Shown one piece after another: positions 35,700-44,279 of a stretch of DNA of 64,000 nt. The notes beneath the pieces were generated by a model. It did not search any database. It had not been told where the DNA came from and saw nothing but the letters and a program-made list of their open reading frames with translations. Source of the DNA: Agrobacterium leguminum (GTDB lineage Bacteria > Pseudomonadota > Alphaproteobacteria > Rhizobiales > Rhizobiaceae); assembly GCF_015704895.1 (NCBI RefSeq), contig NZ_JADQWB010000003.1:1-64000 (forward strand), written 5' to 3'. A program made the translations under genes and the position numbers. The first letter of the stretch is position 1. Every line of letters starts with the position of its first letter.

Positions 35700-37394
35700 A
35701 TGATCCGTTTCTTTTCGGAGACCAATTTGAGACGCGCCCGGATTTTATCCGGCCTCATCATATTTGCTTTCGTATTTTCCCATCTTTTCAATCACTCCCT
35801 CGCACTCATCTCCATCGATACCGCCGAACGGGCGCGAAAATGGTTCAGCCTGATCTGGCTCAACCCCGTCAGCAGCCTGCTTTTTTACGGTTCTGTTCTG
35901 GTGCATGTCTGTCTTGTTCTGCGCTCGCTTTATCTGCGCAGAACGCTGCGCATGCCGCTCCGCGAGGCGCTTCAGGTCATCTTCGGTCTGTCGATCCCGT
36001 TCCTGATCATCGGCCACGCCGTCAATATCCGCGTGTCGCATATGCTTTATGGCATCGATGTTGGCTATTATTCGGTCATCCGCAGGCTGTGGATCAACAA
36101 CCCGATACAGGGCGCCTGGCAAAGCCTCGCCTTGATCGTGATCTGGGTCCACGGATGCATTGGCCTCTATTTCTGGCTGCGTTACCGGGACTGGTATCCG
36201 CGGATAGCCGGGCTGTTCATGACGGTGGCCGTGATGCTGCCGCTGCTGGCGCTGCTGGGCTTCAGCGATGCCGGCCGCTGGCTGGCGGAAATCGATGAAA
36301 AATACGCGCTCCCACCCGGACTTGCCGACAATACGATTCAAAAGGACGAGCTGCCACTGCAGCGGGAAATGGAAACACAGATCCGTTTCATCACCGGCAC
36401 AGCGGAAACGTTGTTCGTCGGCGCGGTAATGCTGGTTTTCGCCATGCGTGGCGTACGCAGCTTTCGGCAACGATTGACGGCGATCGAAATCCGCTATGAA
36501 CATGGCGCGCAGGTACATGTACCTGCCGGGCTCAGCATTCTGGAAGCGAGCCGCCTTGCAGGAATTCCGCATTACTCCGTCTGCGGCGGCAAGGGGCGCT
36601 GCTCAACCTGTCGGGTCAAGGTTCTGAACAGCAAAGGCCCGCTACCGCCACCGGGAGACATCGAGCAAACCACATTGCGGCGCATCCATGCCGATTCCGA
36701 TGTCCGGCTCGGCTGCCAGCTACGCCCCACCAGCGATATTGATATCGCGCTTCTCGTTTCACCGCCCCAGCAAAGCGACCTGCCGGCCGACGCACAACCG
36801 GCCCGGCCCGGCCGGGAAGAGGAAATCGCCATCCTCTTTTGCGATCTACGCAACTTCACCACGCTTTCCGAAGCGAAGCTGCCCTATGATGTCGTCTTCC
36901 TTCTGAACCGCTATTTCACCATCGTCGGCCAGGCCGTCGAACAGGCGGGAGGCCATCTCGACAAATTCATCGGCGATGGCGCCATGGCGCTTTTCGGACT
37001 TGGCGAGGACGCGGAACATGCCTGCCGCAACGCCATGAAGGCGGCCGCGACCATATTGCGGGATATCGCAATCCTGAACGAGGGGCTGGAGAAACAATTC
37101 GCCGTCCGCCTGGAAGTCGTCGTCGGCATTCATTCCGGTCCGAGCATCGTCGGCGTCATGGGATATGGCGCGGCCAAAACCCTGACGGCCATCGGCGATA
37201 CCGTCAACGTGGCAAGCAGGCTCGAATCCAAGGCCAAGGAATTCGGCGCAGCCATCGTTGTTTCCGAACCAGCCATTATTCAGGCGGGACAGGAGATTGC
37301 CGATCTCAGAAGCGAAGAAATCGCCATCCGTGGCCGCAACTCGCAAATGAAGGTCTTCCTGCTCTCGAAAAAAGAGAGCGAGCGCTATTTATGA
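35700..37394 (+). CDS. cyaC: Redox-regulated adenylate cyclase with diheme membrane anchor and 2Fe-2S domain (CyaC-like)
   Basis: The 564 residues fall into three parts. Residues 1-255 form a six-helix membrane anchor with His28, His32, His69, His106, His114 and His151, like succinate dehydrogenase-type heme-b anchors. Residues 260-355 form a ferredoxin with Cys295, Cys301, Cys304 and Cys339. Residues 372-530 form a class III cyclase with metal Asp382 and Asp426, adenine-specifying Lys422 and Thr496, and Asn503/Arg507. The Sinorhizobium CyaC of this build responds to quinone redox state in published work. The cyclase faces the cytosol and should feed cAMP to the neighbouring cyclic-nucleotide-binding protein. 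Confidence 0.9.
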   Translation: MIRFFSETNLRRARILSGLIIFAFVFSHLFNHSLALISIDTAERARKWFSLIWLNPVSSLLFYGSVLVHVCLVLRSLYLRRTLRMPLREALQVIFGLSIPFLIIGHAVNIRVSHMLYGIDVGYYSVIRRLWINNPIQGAWQSLALIVIWVHGCIGLYFWLRYRDWYPRIAGLFMTVAVMLPLLALLGFSDAGRWLAEIDEKYALPPGLADNTIQKDELPLQREMETQIRFITGTAETLFVGAVMLVFAMRGVRSFRQRLTAIEIRYEHGAQVHVPAGLSILEASRLAGIPHYSVCGGKGRCSTCRVKVLNSKGPLPPPGDIEQTTLRRIHADSDVRLGCQLRPTSDIDIALLVSPPQQSDLPADAQPARPGREEEIAILFCDLRNFTTLSEAKLPYDVVFLLNRYFTIVGQAVEQAGGHLDKFIGDGAMALFGLGEDAEHACRNAMKAAATILRDIAILNEGLEKQFAVRLEVVVGIHSGPSIVGVMGYGAAKTLTAIGDTVNVASRLESKAKEFGAAIVVSEPAIIQAGQEIADLRSEEIAIRGRNSQMKVFLLSKKESERYL

Positions 37395-37428
37395 GATAGC
37401 CACGACACACCTGTCGGGGCGTCCGATC

Positions 37429-37911
37429 TCAAATCTTGCGATAGAGAAAATAGCGGTCCGTCGGCACGCTTGCCGGCACCGGCAGCGGCTTGAGCATGGG
37501 ATGATCCAGAGGCAGGCCGCTGACCGCGAGACCGCCTTTCGCCAGCATGCCCGCCGTAAGATCGGGCAACCATGTGAGGGTGATCGCATCCTTTTCCGGA
37601 TAACCCGTGCCGATATCGGCATGCACGAACGCCGCTTCCGAGCCGATGAAAGCCGGAGCGGTTTGCGATATTTCACCGATCACCAGATCCTCCTGCGCCG
37701 GAACGGAGGAGGCATGCGCACCCATAGCCCTGTCGAAAGCGATGATGCGGCGGTTGGGGAACAGCTCCCGCAGGTGATTGAAGGTGCGCCCATTGCCAAG
37801 GCCGATTTCCATAAGCGCGCCTTCACCCGGCAGATCGAGATCGGCTGCGACATGGTTGAGGATATCCCGCTGCGCGGTCAGCCGGCGAATGAAACTATCG
37901 AGTCTGCTCAT
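37429..37911 (-). CDS. Class I SAM-dependent methyltransferase-like protein
   Basis: A short, 160-residue Rossmann-fold methyltransferase. Motif I is LMEIGLGNGRTFNHL near residue 34 and motif II is the acidic IIAFDRAMG; the rest is short, with no added substrate-binding domain. The open frame begins MSRLDSFIRRLTAQRDILNH. It lies 4 bases after the UDP-sugar dehydrogenase gene on the same strand, so the two are probably co-transcribed and it may modify a nucleotide sugar or glycan intermediate. The substrate cannot be read from sequence. It converges on cyaC. Confidence 0.75.
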   Translation of the reverse strand: MSRLDSFIRRLTAQRDILNHVAADLDLPGEGALMEIGLGNGRTFNHLRELFPNRRIIAFDRAMGAHASSVPAQEDLVIGEISQTAPAFIGSEAAFVHADIGTGYPEKDAITLTWLPDLTAGMLAKGGLAVSGLPLDHPMLKPLPVPASVPTDRYFLYRKI

Positions 37912-37915
37912 GTTA

Positions 37916-39256
37916 TCAGGCCTTGATGATGTGTTTTGCGGCTATATCCCGACGCGCGAAAACATTGCGCGTGTCGATGATAAGCGGCGCCCATTCGCTT
38001 AGAGCGGCATAATCCACATTGTCATGATCGGTCGCAACGAGAACGGCGTCGAAGGCGCCGATCGCCTGCCTGTCCCACGGCACGGATTTCATGCCCATCA
38101 GGTGGCTATATTCCCGGGTTTTCGGGATTTCGGCCACGTGGGGATCGAAATAGGCCGCTTCGCCGCCACGCTCCTGAATAAGCTCGATGAGCTTCAAAGA
38201 GGGGCTTTCGCGAATATCCGGCACATTCTTTTTATAGGCGAGGCCGACGACCAGCACCTTCGAGCGGCTGAGCGCCTTGCCGGAATGAATATCGAGCGCC
38301 TCCGCGACCCGCCCGATGACGTGACGCGGCATACCGGTATTGATCTCGCCGGCCAGTTCGATGAACCGCGTCGGCAATTCATATTCGCGCGACTTCCAGG
38401 TGAGGTAGAAAGGGTCGATCGGTATGCAATGGCCGCCAAGGCCCGGGCCGGGATAAAACGGCATGAAACCGAACGGCTTGGTCTTCGCCGCATCGATCAC
38501 TTCCCAGATGTCGATACCCATCGCCTCGTAGACGACCTTGAGTTCGTTGACGAGCGCAATATTGACGGCACGGAAGACGTTTTCGGTGATTTTCACCGCC
38601 TCGGCCGTGGCATTTGTCGAGACGGGCACGATCTTTTTGACCACCGAACCGTAAAATGCCGCCATCAGCTTTCCGGCCGCCTCGCCATCGCCAGCGACAA
38701 CCTTCGGAATGGTCGAGGTCTCGAAATCGCGATTGCCGGGATCTTCCCGTTCGGGTGAAAAACCGATGAAGAAATCGACGCCGGAGACGAGCCCGGTACT
38801 TTCCAGAATGGTCTTCACCACCCCGTCAGTCGTGCCGGGATAGGTGGTCGATTCCAGAACCACGAGCTGCCCCTTGCGCAGATGGGCGACAATATCGCGA
38901 CAGGTCTTTTCGACATAGGAAAGGTCCGGCTCGCGATATTTCGTCAGGGGTGTGGGCACGCAGATTGCAATGACATCGCATTCGGCCAGCCTGGAGAAAT
39001 CCGAGGTGGCGACAAAGCCGTCATCCTGTCTCACACTCGCCAGCACCTCGTCCGAAACGGCCTCGATATAGCTGCGCCCGGCCTCGATAGCGGTAATTTT
39101 ACCGGGGTCGATATCGAAACCGACAACCTTGAAACCGCCCCTGGCGATCGTCATGGCAAGCGGCAGACCGACATAGCCGAGGCCGATCACCCCCGCTTTG
39201 GCGCTTTTGTTTTCAATGCTGGAAAGCAGGTTCCGGGAAGTGTCTGGGGAAGTCAA
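37916..39256 (-). CDS. UDP-sugar 6-dehydrogenase (WecC/TviB-type)
   Basis: NAD-dependent enzyme oxidising the C6 of a UDP-sugar (UDP-Glc, UDP-GlcNAc or UDP-ManNAc) to a uronic acid, giving a building block for surface polysaccharides. The 446 residues have the NAD motif GVIGLGYVGLPLAM near residue 22, the central ALVNELKVVYEAMGID region, and the catalytic Cys in GGHCIPIDPFYL. VAYKKNVPDIRESPS matches the UDP-binding domain. Length and motifs fit the WecC/TviB group rather than the shorter UDP-glucose dehydrogenases, but the substrate is unresolved. It is upstream of the methyltransferase and divergent from a glycosyltransferase gene. Confidence 0.88.
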   Translation of the reverse strand: MTSPDTSRNLLSSIENKSAKAGVIGLGYVGLPLAMTIARGGFKVVGFDIDPGKITAIEAGRSYIEAVSDEVLASVRQDDGFVATSDFSRLAECDVIAICVPTPLTKYREPDLSYVEKTCRDIVAHLRKGQLVVLESTTYPGTTDGVVKTILESTGLVSGVDFFIGFSPEREDPGNRDFETSTIPKVVAGDGEAAGKLMAAFYGSVVKKIVPVSTNATAEAVKITENVFRAVNIALVNELKVVYEAMGIDIWEVIDAAKTKPFGFMPFYPGPGLGGHCIPIDPFYLTWKSREYELPTRFIELAGEINTGMPRHVIGRVAEALDIHSGKALSRSKVLVVGLAYKKNVPDIRESPSLKLIELIQERGGEAAYFDPHVAEIPKTREYSHLMGMKSVPWDRQAIGAFDAVLVATDHDNVDYAALSEWAPLIIDTRNVFARRDIAAKHIIKA

Positions 39257-39383
39257 AGCGTGTCACGCTCCGCGCATGTGCAAAAGATGCCTTTCAGTTG
39301 GGCAAGAATGACGGACCTGTCAAGGCTCGGCCCTTTCAAATTCCGGTTGACGCCCAAGCCACCGCCAACGCACAACCATCGCC

Positions 39384-40481
39384 ATGAAGATCGCCTTTTA
39401 TGCGCCGCTCAAGTCTCCCAACCATCCCGTTCCCTCCGGCGACCGGCTGATGGCCCGTTTGCTAATGACGGCGATCACAATGGGCGGTCACGATGTTTCC
39501 GTCGCTTCGGAACTGCGCAGCTTCCTGAAACAGCCGGATGACCCGGCAAGGGCCTTGCTCGCCGATGAGGCCGAGCGCGAAATCGAGATCGTCGCACGGC
39601 ACTGGCGACGGGAGGGCGTGCCGGATCTCTGGTTTTGCTACCATCCCTATTACAAGGCCCCGGACTTGCTCGGACCGGAACTGAGCAAACGTTTCGACAT
39701 CCCCTATGTCAGCGCCGAAGCGTCCTATTCGCCGAAACGGAATGGGATGGGATGGCAGGCGGTTCAGGATGGGTTGCTGACCGCATTGAACGCCGCCGCC
39801 ATCAATATCTGCTTCACCGCGCGGGATCGCGAAGGGCTTGTGCGGGCCTCGCCCACCCTTCGCTGGGCCATGCTGCCGCCTTTCATCGATGCCGGGGCCT
39901 TTCTCAAGAACACGCCCCAGCCGACACCCGCAAGGCTCATCACCGTCGCCATGATGCGGGCGGGTGACAAGCTCGACAGCTACCGTGCCCTTTCCGAAGC
40001 GCTCGCCCTGTTGCCGCAGGATCTCGACTGGACGCTGGATATCGTCGGCGACGGACCGGAGTGCACGGCCGTACAGGGCATGTTCAGCGCGTTTCCCAAT
40101 CACCGTCTCGTCTGGCATGGGGAAAAAACCGCGGCCGAGATCGCAATGCTCCTTTCAAAAGCCTCTCTCTATGTCTGGCCGGGCCATGGTGAGGCTTATG
40201 GTCTCGCCTATCTCGAGGCGCAGGCTGCCGGCCTGCCCGTTGTGGCCGAAGAAGTGGCTGGCGTCCCCGAGGTGGTAAAATCCGACGCCACAGGATTACT
40301 GACACCAGAAAATGATAGAGCCGCCTATGCCGACGCGATTAAAACCCTGCTCGGCGACGACAGACAGCGCAAAGAACTGGCACGGGCGGCCCGGCAATTC
40401 GTGAGGAATGAACGGTCTCTGGAAAATGCCGCAAATGAACTGAACCATATCCTGCTGCAAGCAAAGGCGCGAAGATCATGA
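39384..40481 (+). CDS. Family 4-like glycosyltransferase
   Basis: A 365-residue GT-B glycosyltransferase. The N-terminal acceptor domain starts MKIAFYAPLKSPNHPVPSGDRL; the C-terminal GT4 nucleotide-sugar domain includes LDIVGDGPECTA and VWPGHGEAYGLAYLEAQAAGLPV, with the EX7E-like donor-binding segment. It overlaps the next gene by 4 bases (ATGA). No membrane segment is seen, so it is cytosolic or peripheral. It probably adds one sugar during assembly of a surface glycan encoded by the surrounding locus. The first gene after the divergent UDP-sugar dehydrogenase. Confidence 0.88.
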   Translation: MKIAFYAPLKSPNHPVPSGDRLMARLLMTAITMGGHDVSVASELRSFLKQPDDPARALLADEAEREIEIVARHWRREGVPDLWFCYHPYYKAPDLLGPELSKRFDIPYVSAEASYSPKRNGMGWQAVQDGLLTALNAAAINICFTARDREGLVRASPTLRWAMLPPFIDAGAFLKNTPQPTPARLITVAMMRAGDKLDSYRALSEALALLPQDLDWTLDIVGDGPECTAVQGMFSAFPNHRLVWHGEKTAAEIAMLLSKASLYVWPGHGEAYGLAYLEAQAAGLPVVAEEVAGVPEVVKSDATGLLTPENDRAAYADAIKTLLGDDRQRKELARAARQFVRNERSLENAANELNHILLQAKARRS

Positions 40482-41221
40482 GTCGGGAAAAACTCGTTGC
40501 GGCACTGGACGAATGCGGGCGGCGCGGCATATCCGCCGATCTCTGGCTCCGGGACGACGACGCGGTGGAGCCGACGCCCGCGCTCGACACGTTGCTCGAT
40601 CTTTGCGGCGGCTTTTCCGCTCCGGTCACGCTCGCGGTCATCCCCGAGATGACGACCGATAAGCTCGCACGGCATCTGGATGTGTCGGACATTGCCCAGG
40701 TCGCCGTGCATGGCTGGTCCCATACGAATTATGCCGGCGAGAAGGAAAAGAAACAGGAACTCGGATCGCATCGCGATCCCGCTCTCGTTCTCGATGAATT
40801 GCAATCCGGACTGGATAAACTCCACGACCTGCATGGCGGGCGTTTGGTGCCGATGCTCGTGCCGCCATGGAACCGCATAGATGCCGGTATCGTGAAGACA
40901 CTGGCGGGCCTTGGATATCGTGCCCTATCCGTTTTCGGCCCGGAGAAAAACACTCTGCCGCCCTGCCTGAACACCCATGTCGATGTGATCGACTGGCACG
41001 GCAGCCGCGGTGGCCGCAACGACGACGTGCTCTTCGCGGAGACCGCCGCCCGCATCCTGACGACCGCCGAAAACGGCGGCACCACCGGCATCCTCACCCA
41101 CCATCTCGTGCATGACGACAATGTCTGGCGCTTTCTGAGACGGCTTTTCGAGGTGACCGTCGATCATCCCGCCGCCCGCTGGCGTTCTTCGAAAGACCTC
41201 GTCGACGACATCTCACCATGA
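40478..41221 (+). CDS. Polysaccharide deacetylase-like (NodB homology) protein
   Basis: The 247 residues match the CE4/NodB homology fold. LWLRDDDAVEPTPAL holds the metal and catalytic Asp residues, AVHGWSHTNY supplies the HxxxH metal ligands, and PPWNRIDAGI resembles the later catalytic motif. It has no signal peptide or membrane segment, so it may deacetylate a cytosolic glycan intermediate. It is coupled to the upstream glycosyltransferase by a 4-base overlap, and its last 9 bases overlap the end of the convergent glycosyltransferase gene. N-acetyl removal would yield a free amine. Confidence 0.82.
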   Translation: MSREKLVAALDECGRRGISADLWLRDDDAVEPTPALDTLLDLCGGFSAPVTLAVIPEMTTDKLARHLDVSDIAQVAVHGWSHTNYAGEKEKKQELGSHRDPALVLDELQSGLDKLHDLHGGRLVPMLVPPWNRIDAGIVKTLAGLGYRALSVFGPEKNTLPPCLNTHVDVIDWHGSRGGRNDDVLFAETAARILTTAENGGTTGILTHHLVHDDNVWRFLRRLFEVTVDHPAARWRSSKDLVDDISP

Positions 41222-42175
41222 TTTCCAGGCGATCAGCAACCCGCTCGCCTCAGTGGAAAGTTTCCGCCTGACCGCTTCCACCGTCTCAAAGGGTGCGCGG
41301 TCGGGAAGAGACGCGGCAACGAACCCCGCTGGCGCAAGGCTGATGCTCCCCGCCCGGGCGATGATGGTGAAGATCAAGGGGCCGGTCGACCACCAGGCAG
41401 GGGCGCGAGGCATGTCTTCGATAATTCCGGGAAAGGCATCCAGCATCCTGCTGAAAACCGGATGTCCGGCAGGCGCGGCGATGAAGGAATTGGCAAGCAG
41501 CATGCTGCCCTGCCCCGTGTCCCGTGGCGTTTTTTCGTCAAACACCGTCAGCCCCGCCAGAGGCAGGAATGTATCGAAACTCACATCGTCCCGCGCCGGA
41601 TACCAGTCGCAATCGAGATAGATGCCGCCAAACCGCTCCAGCAGGATATAACGGGCCACATCCACTGCGCCCGGATAATCGCCCTTGTCCAGCATGGTTT
41701 TGAAGACGCCATTCGAAAACACGCCTTCCCGCTCAAGATCGGCCTCCCGCCAGAGCCGATAGTCGTAACCATGGTTCGAGGCGTGGGCGGCCCATGCCTC
41801 AACCGAGACCGGCGGGGCTCTTTCCCCGATCCATATCTGGTGAATGAGCCTTGGCACATCTTCACGGCTTTTGACGCTGATCGTGCGACGTTCTTCCGTG
41901 GAAAACCGCGCATATTTCTCCAGCACCTGCGGGGGTGGAACAAGCGTATATTGATAACCGATCTTGGCGACCATATCGCCTTCGGCCTTGGCGAGGCGCA
42001 GCCGTGCCGCATGCAGCCGGCGCGGCAGGCCGAGCACTGTTTGCTCCCCCATCAGGTGGCCGTCCTTTGCTGCAACCAGCGATAAGAGAAGCGCATTGGC
42101 TTCCGCATACTGGCCGCCATTTTGCAACTGCCGGGCCTTATCCAGCTGGGCATCGTAATATTTCTTGTCGGACAT
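41213..42175 (-). CDS. OCH1/GT32-like glycosyltransferase with DXD motif
   Basis: The 320-residue protein has an N-terminal helical, TPR-like stretch (residues about 1-60: ARQLQNGGQYAEANALLL). A GT-A domain of the DXD sugar-binding/Gly transferase type follows: PRLIHQIWIGERAPP near residue 108, and GAVDVARYILLERFGGIYLD, with DCDW carrying the DXD. Such enzymes transfer mannose or other sugars in capsule and O-antigen loci. It is on the opposite strand to its neighbours, ending inside the deacetylase-like gene by 9 bases. Donor and acceptor are unknown. Confidence 0.83.
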   Translation of the reverse strand: MSDKKYYDAQLDKARQLQNGGQYAEANALLLSLVAAKDGHLMGEQTVLGLPRRLHAARLRLAKAEGDMVAKIGYQYTLVPPPQVLEKYARFSTEERRTISVKSREDVPRLIHQIWIGERAPPVSVEAWAAHASNHGYDYRLWREADLEREGVFSNGVFKTMLDKGDYPGAVDVARYILLERFGGIYLDCDWYPARDDVSFDTFLPLAGLTVFDEKTPRDTGQGSMLLANSFIAAPAGHPVFSRMLDAFPGIIEDMPRAPAWWSTGPLIFTIIARAGSISLAPAGFVAASLPDRAPFETVEAVRRKLSTEASGLLIAWKSW

Positions 42176-42386
42176 GGATCCTCATCCAGAAACGCTCGTT
42201 AACATATCGCCAAACAAAAGGCGTCAGGCAAGCCGTCGTGTTTCGGAAGCCGGCTTTGAATTCGCTAAACAATTCGATGTTTCAGAGGCATAGACAGACA
42301 ACAAACCCTGCGATAACGTGGATTTAAGCCCTCCTGAGCAAATTGTCACAAGGCAACGATAAAGAGACGGCAAGGAACCCTTTGGC

Positions 42387-44279
42387 ATGAGCGCAGGCGC
42401 AGATTTGCTCCGTATTGAAAATCTGCGGGTCTCGTTTTCTCTCATGGGCGGCACCATCGATGCCGTCAGGGGCGCGAGCCTTCGCATTCTTCCGGGAAAA
42501 GTCACCGCTCTCGTCGGCGAGTCCGGCTCCGGAAAATCTGTCATCGGCCAGACCATCATGGGCATCCATCCCAAGACGGCGCGCGTGAATGGTCGCGTGC
42601 TGTTCACCGATCCGGAAAATGCCGCGGCCGGCCCTGTCGATCTGCTGCAATTGCCGAAGGACGGCCGGGAAATCCGTTCGATACGCGGAAATCGCATCGG
42701 CCTGATCTTTCAGGAGCCGATGACGTCTTTCTCGCCGCTGCACACCATCGGCAACCAGATCGACGAGGCGCTCAGGATTCACAGCATCCTGTCACCGGCC
42801 GAACGTGCGGAAAAAATGCATGAAACGCTCGACCTTGTGGGGTTTTCCAAACCCAAGAAGGTCGTGAACATGTATCCCTTCGAGCTGTCGGGCGGCATGC
42901 GCCAGCGCGCCATGATCGCCATGGCGCTGATCTGTCGTCCCGCACTTCTGATCGCCGACGAGCCGACGACGGCGCTCGACGTGACCATACAGGCACAGAT
43001 CCTCAAGCTGCTGCGTGATCTGCAGAGCCGTCTGAACATGAGCATGCTGCTCATCACCCACGATCTCGGCGTGGTGGCCAATATCGCCGACGAGGTCGCG
43101 GTGATCTATCAGGGCGAGATCATGGAGGCCGGTACGGTCGACGAGATTTTCAAGTCGCCGAGCCACCCCTACCTCAAGGGCCTGATGGCCGCCGTGCCGC
43201 ATTTCGACATGAAGCCCGGCGAAAGGCTGAAGGCGCTTCGCGAAATCAACATTGACCACGAAAGCCTCGTCGGCAAAAAAAACGCCGCGGTGAACAAGAC
43301 CCCCGGCCCGCTTCTGACCGTGGACAATATCAGCAAGACGTTCACGACCCGGAAGTCCAGCTGGTTCCGCAAGGGCGACGCCAATGCCACCAAGGCGGTT
43401 AACAGCGTCAGTTTTGAAATTCGCCGCGGAGAATGCCTTGGGCTGGTAGGCGAAAGCGGCAGCGGCAAAACCACCGTCAGCAAAATCCTCATGCGCGCCG
43501 TTCGCCCGGATGAAGGCTCGGTGACCTTTCACCGGCCTGAGGGCGACATCGACGTCCTCAATGCCAGGGATGGAGACCTGAAAGAGCTGCGGTCGAAGAT
43601 ACAGATGGTCTTCCAGGACCCGATATCGTCGCTGTCTCCACGCATGACCGTGGGCAACATCCTGAGCGAGCCGCTGGAAATCCACGGACGGGGCGATGCG
43701 AAATACCGCGCGGAGAAAGTACGCAATCTCGTCAGGGCCATTGGGCTCGGAGAAAGCGCGCTCAACCGTTACCCGCACAGTTTCTCGGGCGGACAGAGGC
43801 AGCGTATCGGCATCGCCAGGGCATTGGCGCTCGGTCCCGAACTTCTCATCTGCGACGAACCCGTTTCCGCCCTCGATGTCTCCGTGCAGGCGCAAATCCT
43901 CAATCTGCTGAAGGATTTGCAGCAGGATCTCGGGCTGACCTATCTCTTCATTTCGCACAATCTGGCGGTGGTGGACTATATGGCCGACCGCGTGGCCGTG
44001 ATGTGCGAAGGCCGCATCGTGGAGCTGGCGCCACGGGAAATCCTGATGCGCTCTCCGGTTCATCCCTATACGAAATCCCTGCTGGCGGCCGTGCCTTTCC
44101 CGGATCTCGACCGTCCGCTCGATTTCCGCACCATCGGCAAAATCAGCGCGACGGGCAAATTCGACTGGGGCAAACAGTTCCGCGACGAGGGTGATGGCGA
44201 CATGATTTCCGCCGATCTCGGCGAAGGCCATTTCGTGCTCGCAAACGGCAATGCCGATATCCGGGAGCTTCGCCCTTGA
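42387..44279 (+). CDS. yejF: Oligopeptide ABC importer ATPase, fused double domain (YejF-like)
   Basis: The 630 residues contain two complete ABC ATPase domains, as in YejF and other microcin C-type importers. The first has Walker A GESGSGKSV near residue 48, signature LSGGMRQRAMIAMAL and Walker B LLIADEPTTALD. The second has GESGSGKTTVSK near residue 358, FSGGQRQRIGIARAL and LLICDEPVSALD. Each domain has the oligopeptide-type C-terminal extension HPYLKGL/HPYTKSL. It overlaps the binding protein gene by 4 bases. Unlike E. coli, where the order is yejABEF, the ATPase leads the operon here. Confidence 0.9.
   Translation: MSAGADLLRIENLRVSFSLMGGTIDAVRGASLRILPGKVTALVGESGSGKSVIGQTIMGIHPKTARVNGRVLFTDPENAAAGPVDLLQLPKDGREIRSIRGNRIGLIFQEPMTSFSPLHTIGNQIDEALRIHSILSPAERAEKMHETLDLVGFSKPKKVVNMYPFELSGGMRQRAMIAMALICRPALLIADEPTTALDVTIQAQILKLLRDLQSRLNMSMLLITHDLGVVANIADEVAVIYQGEIMEAGTVDEIFKSPSHPYLKGLMAAVPHFDMKPGERLKALREINIDHESLVGKKNAAVNKTPGPLLTVDNISKTFTTRKSSWFRKGDANATKAVNSVSFEIRRGECLGLVGESGSGKTTVSKILMRAVRPDEGSVTFHRPEGDIDVLNARDGDLKELRSKIQMVFQDPISSLSPRMTVGNILSEPLEIHGRGDAKYRAEKVRNLVRAIGLGESALNRYPHSFSGGQRQRIGIARALALGPELLICDEPVSALDVSVQAQILNLLKDLQQDLGLTYLFISHNLAVVDYMADRVAVMCEGRIVELAPREILMRSPVHPYTKSLLAAVPFPDLDRPLDFRTIGKISATGKFDWGKQFRDEGDGDMISADLGEGHFVLANGNADIRELRP

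Noticed and set aside
42792-44231. 479-codon minus-strand frame opposite yejF
   Set aside because: Shadow of a two-domain ABC ATPase gene with all motifs intact.
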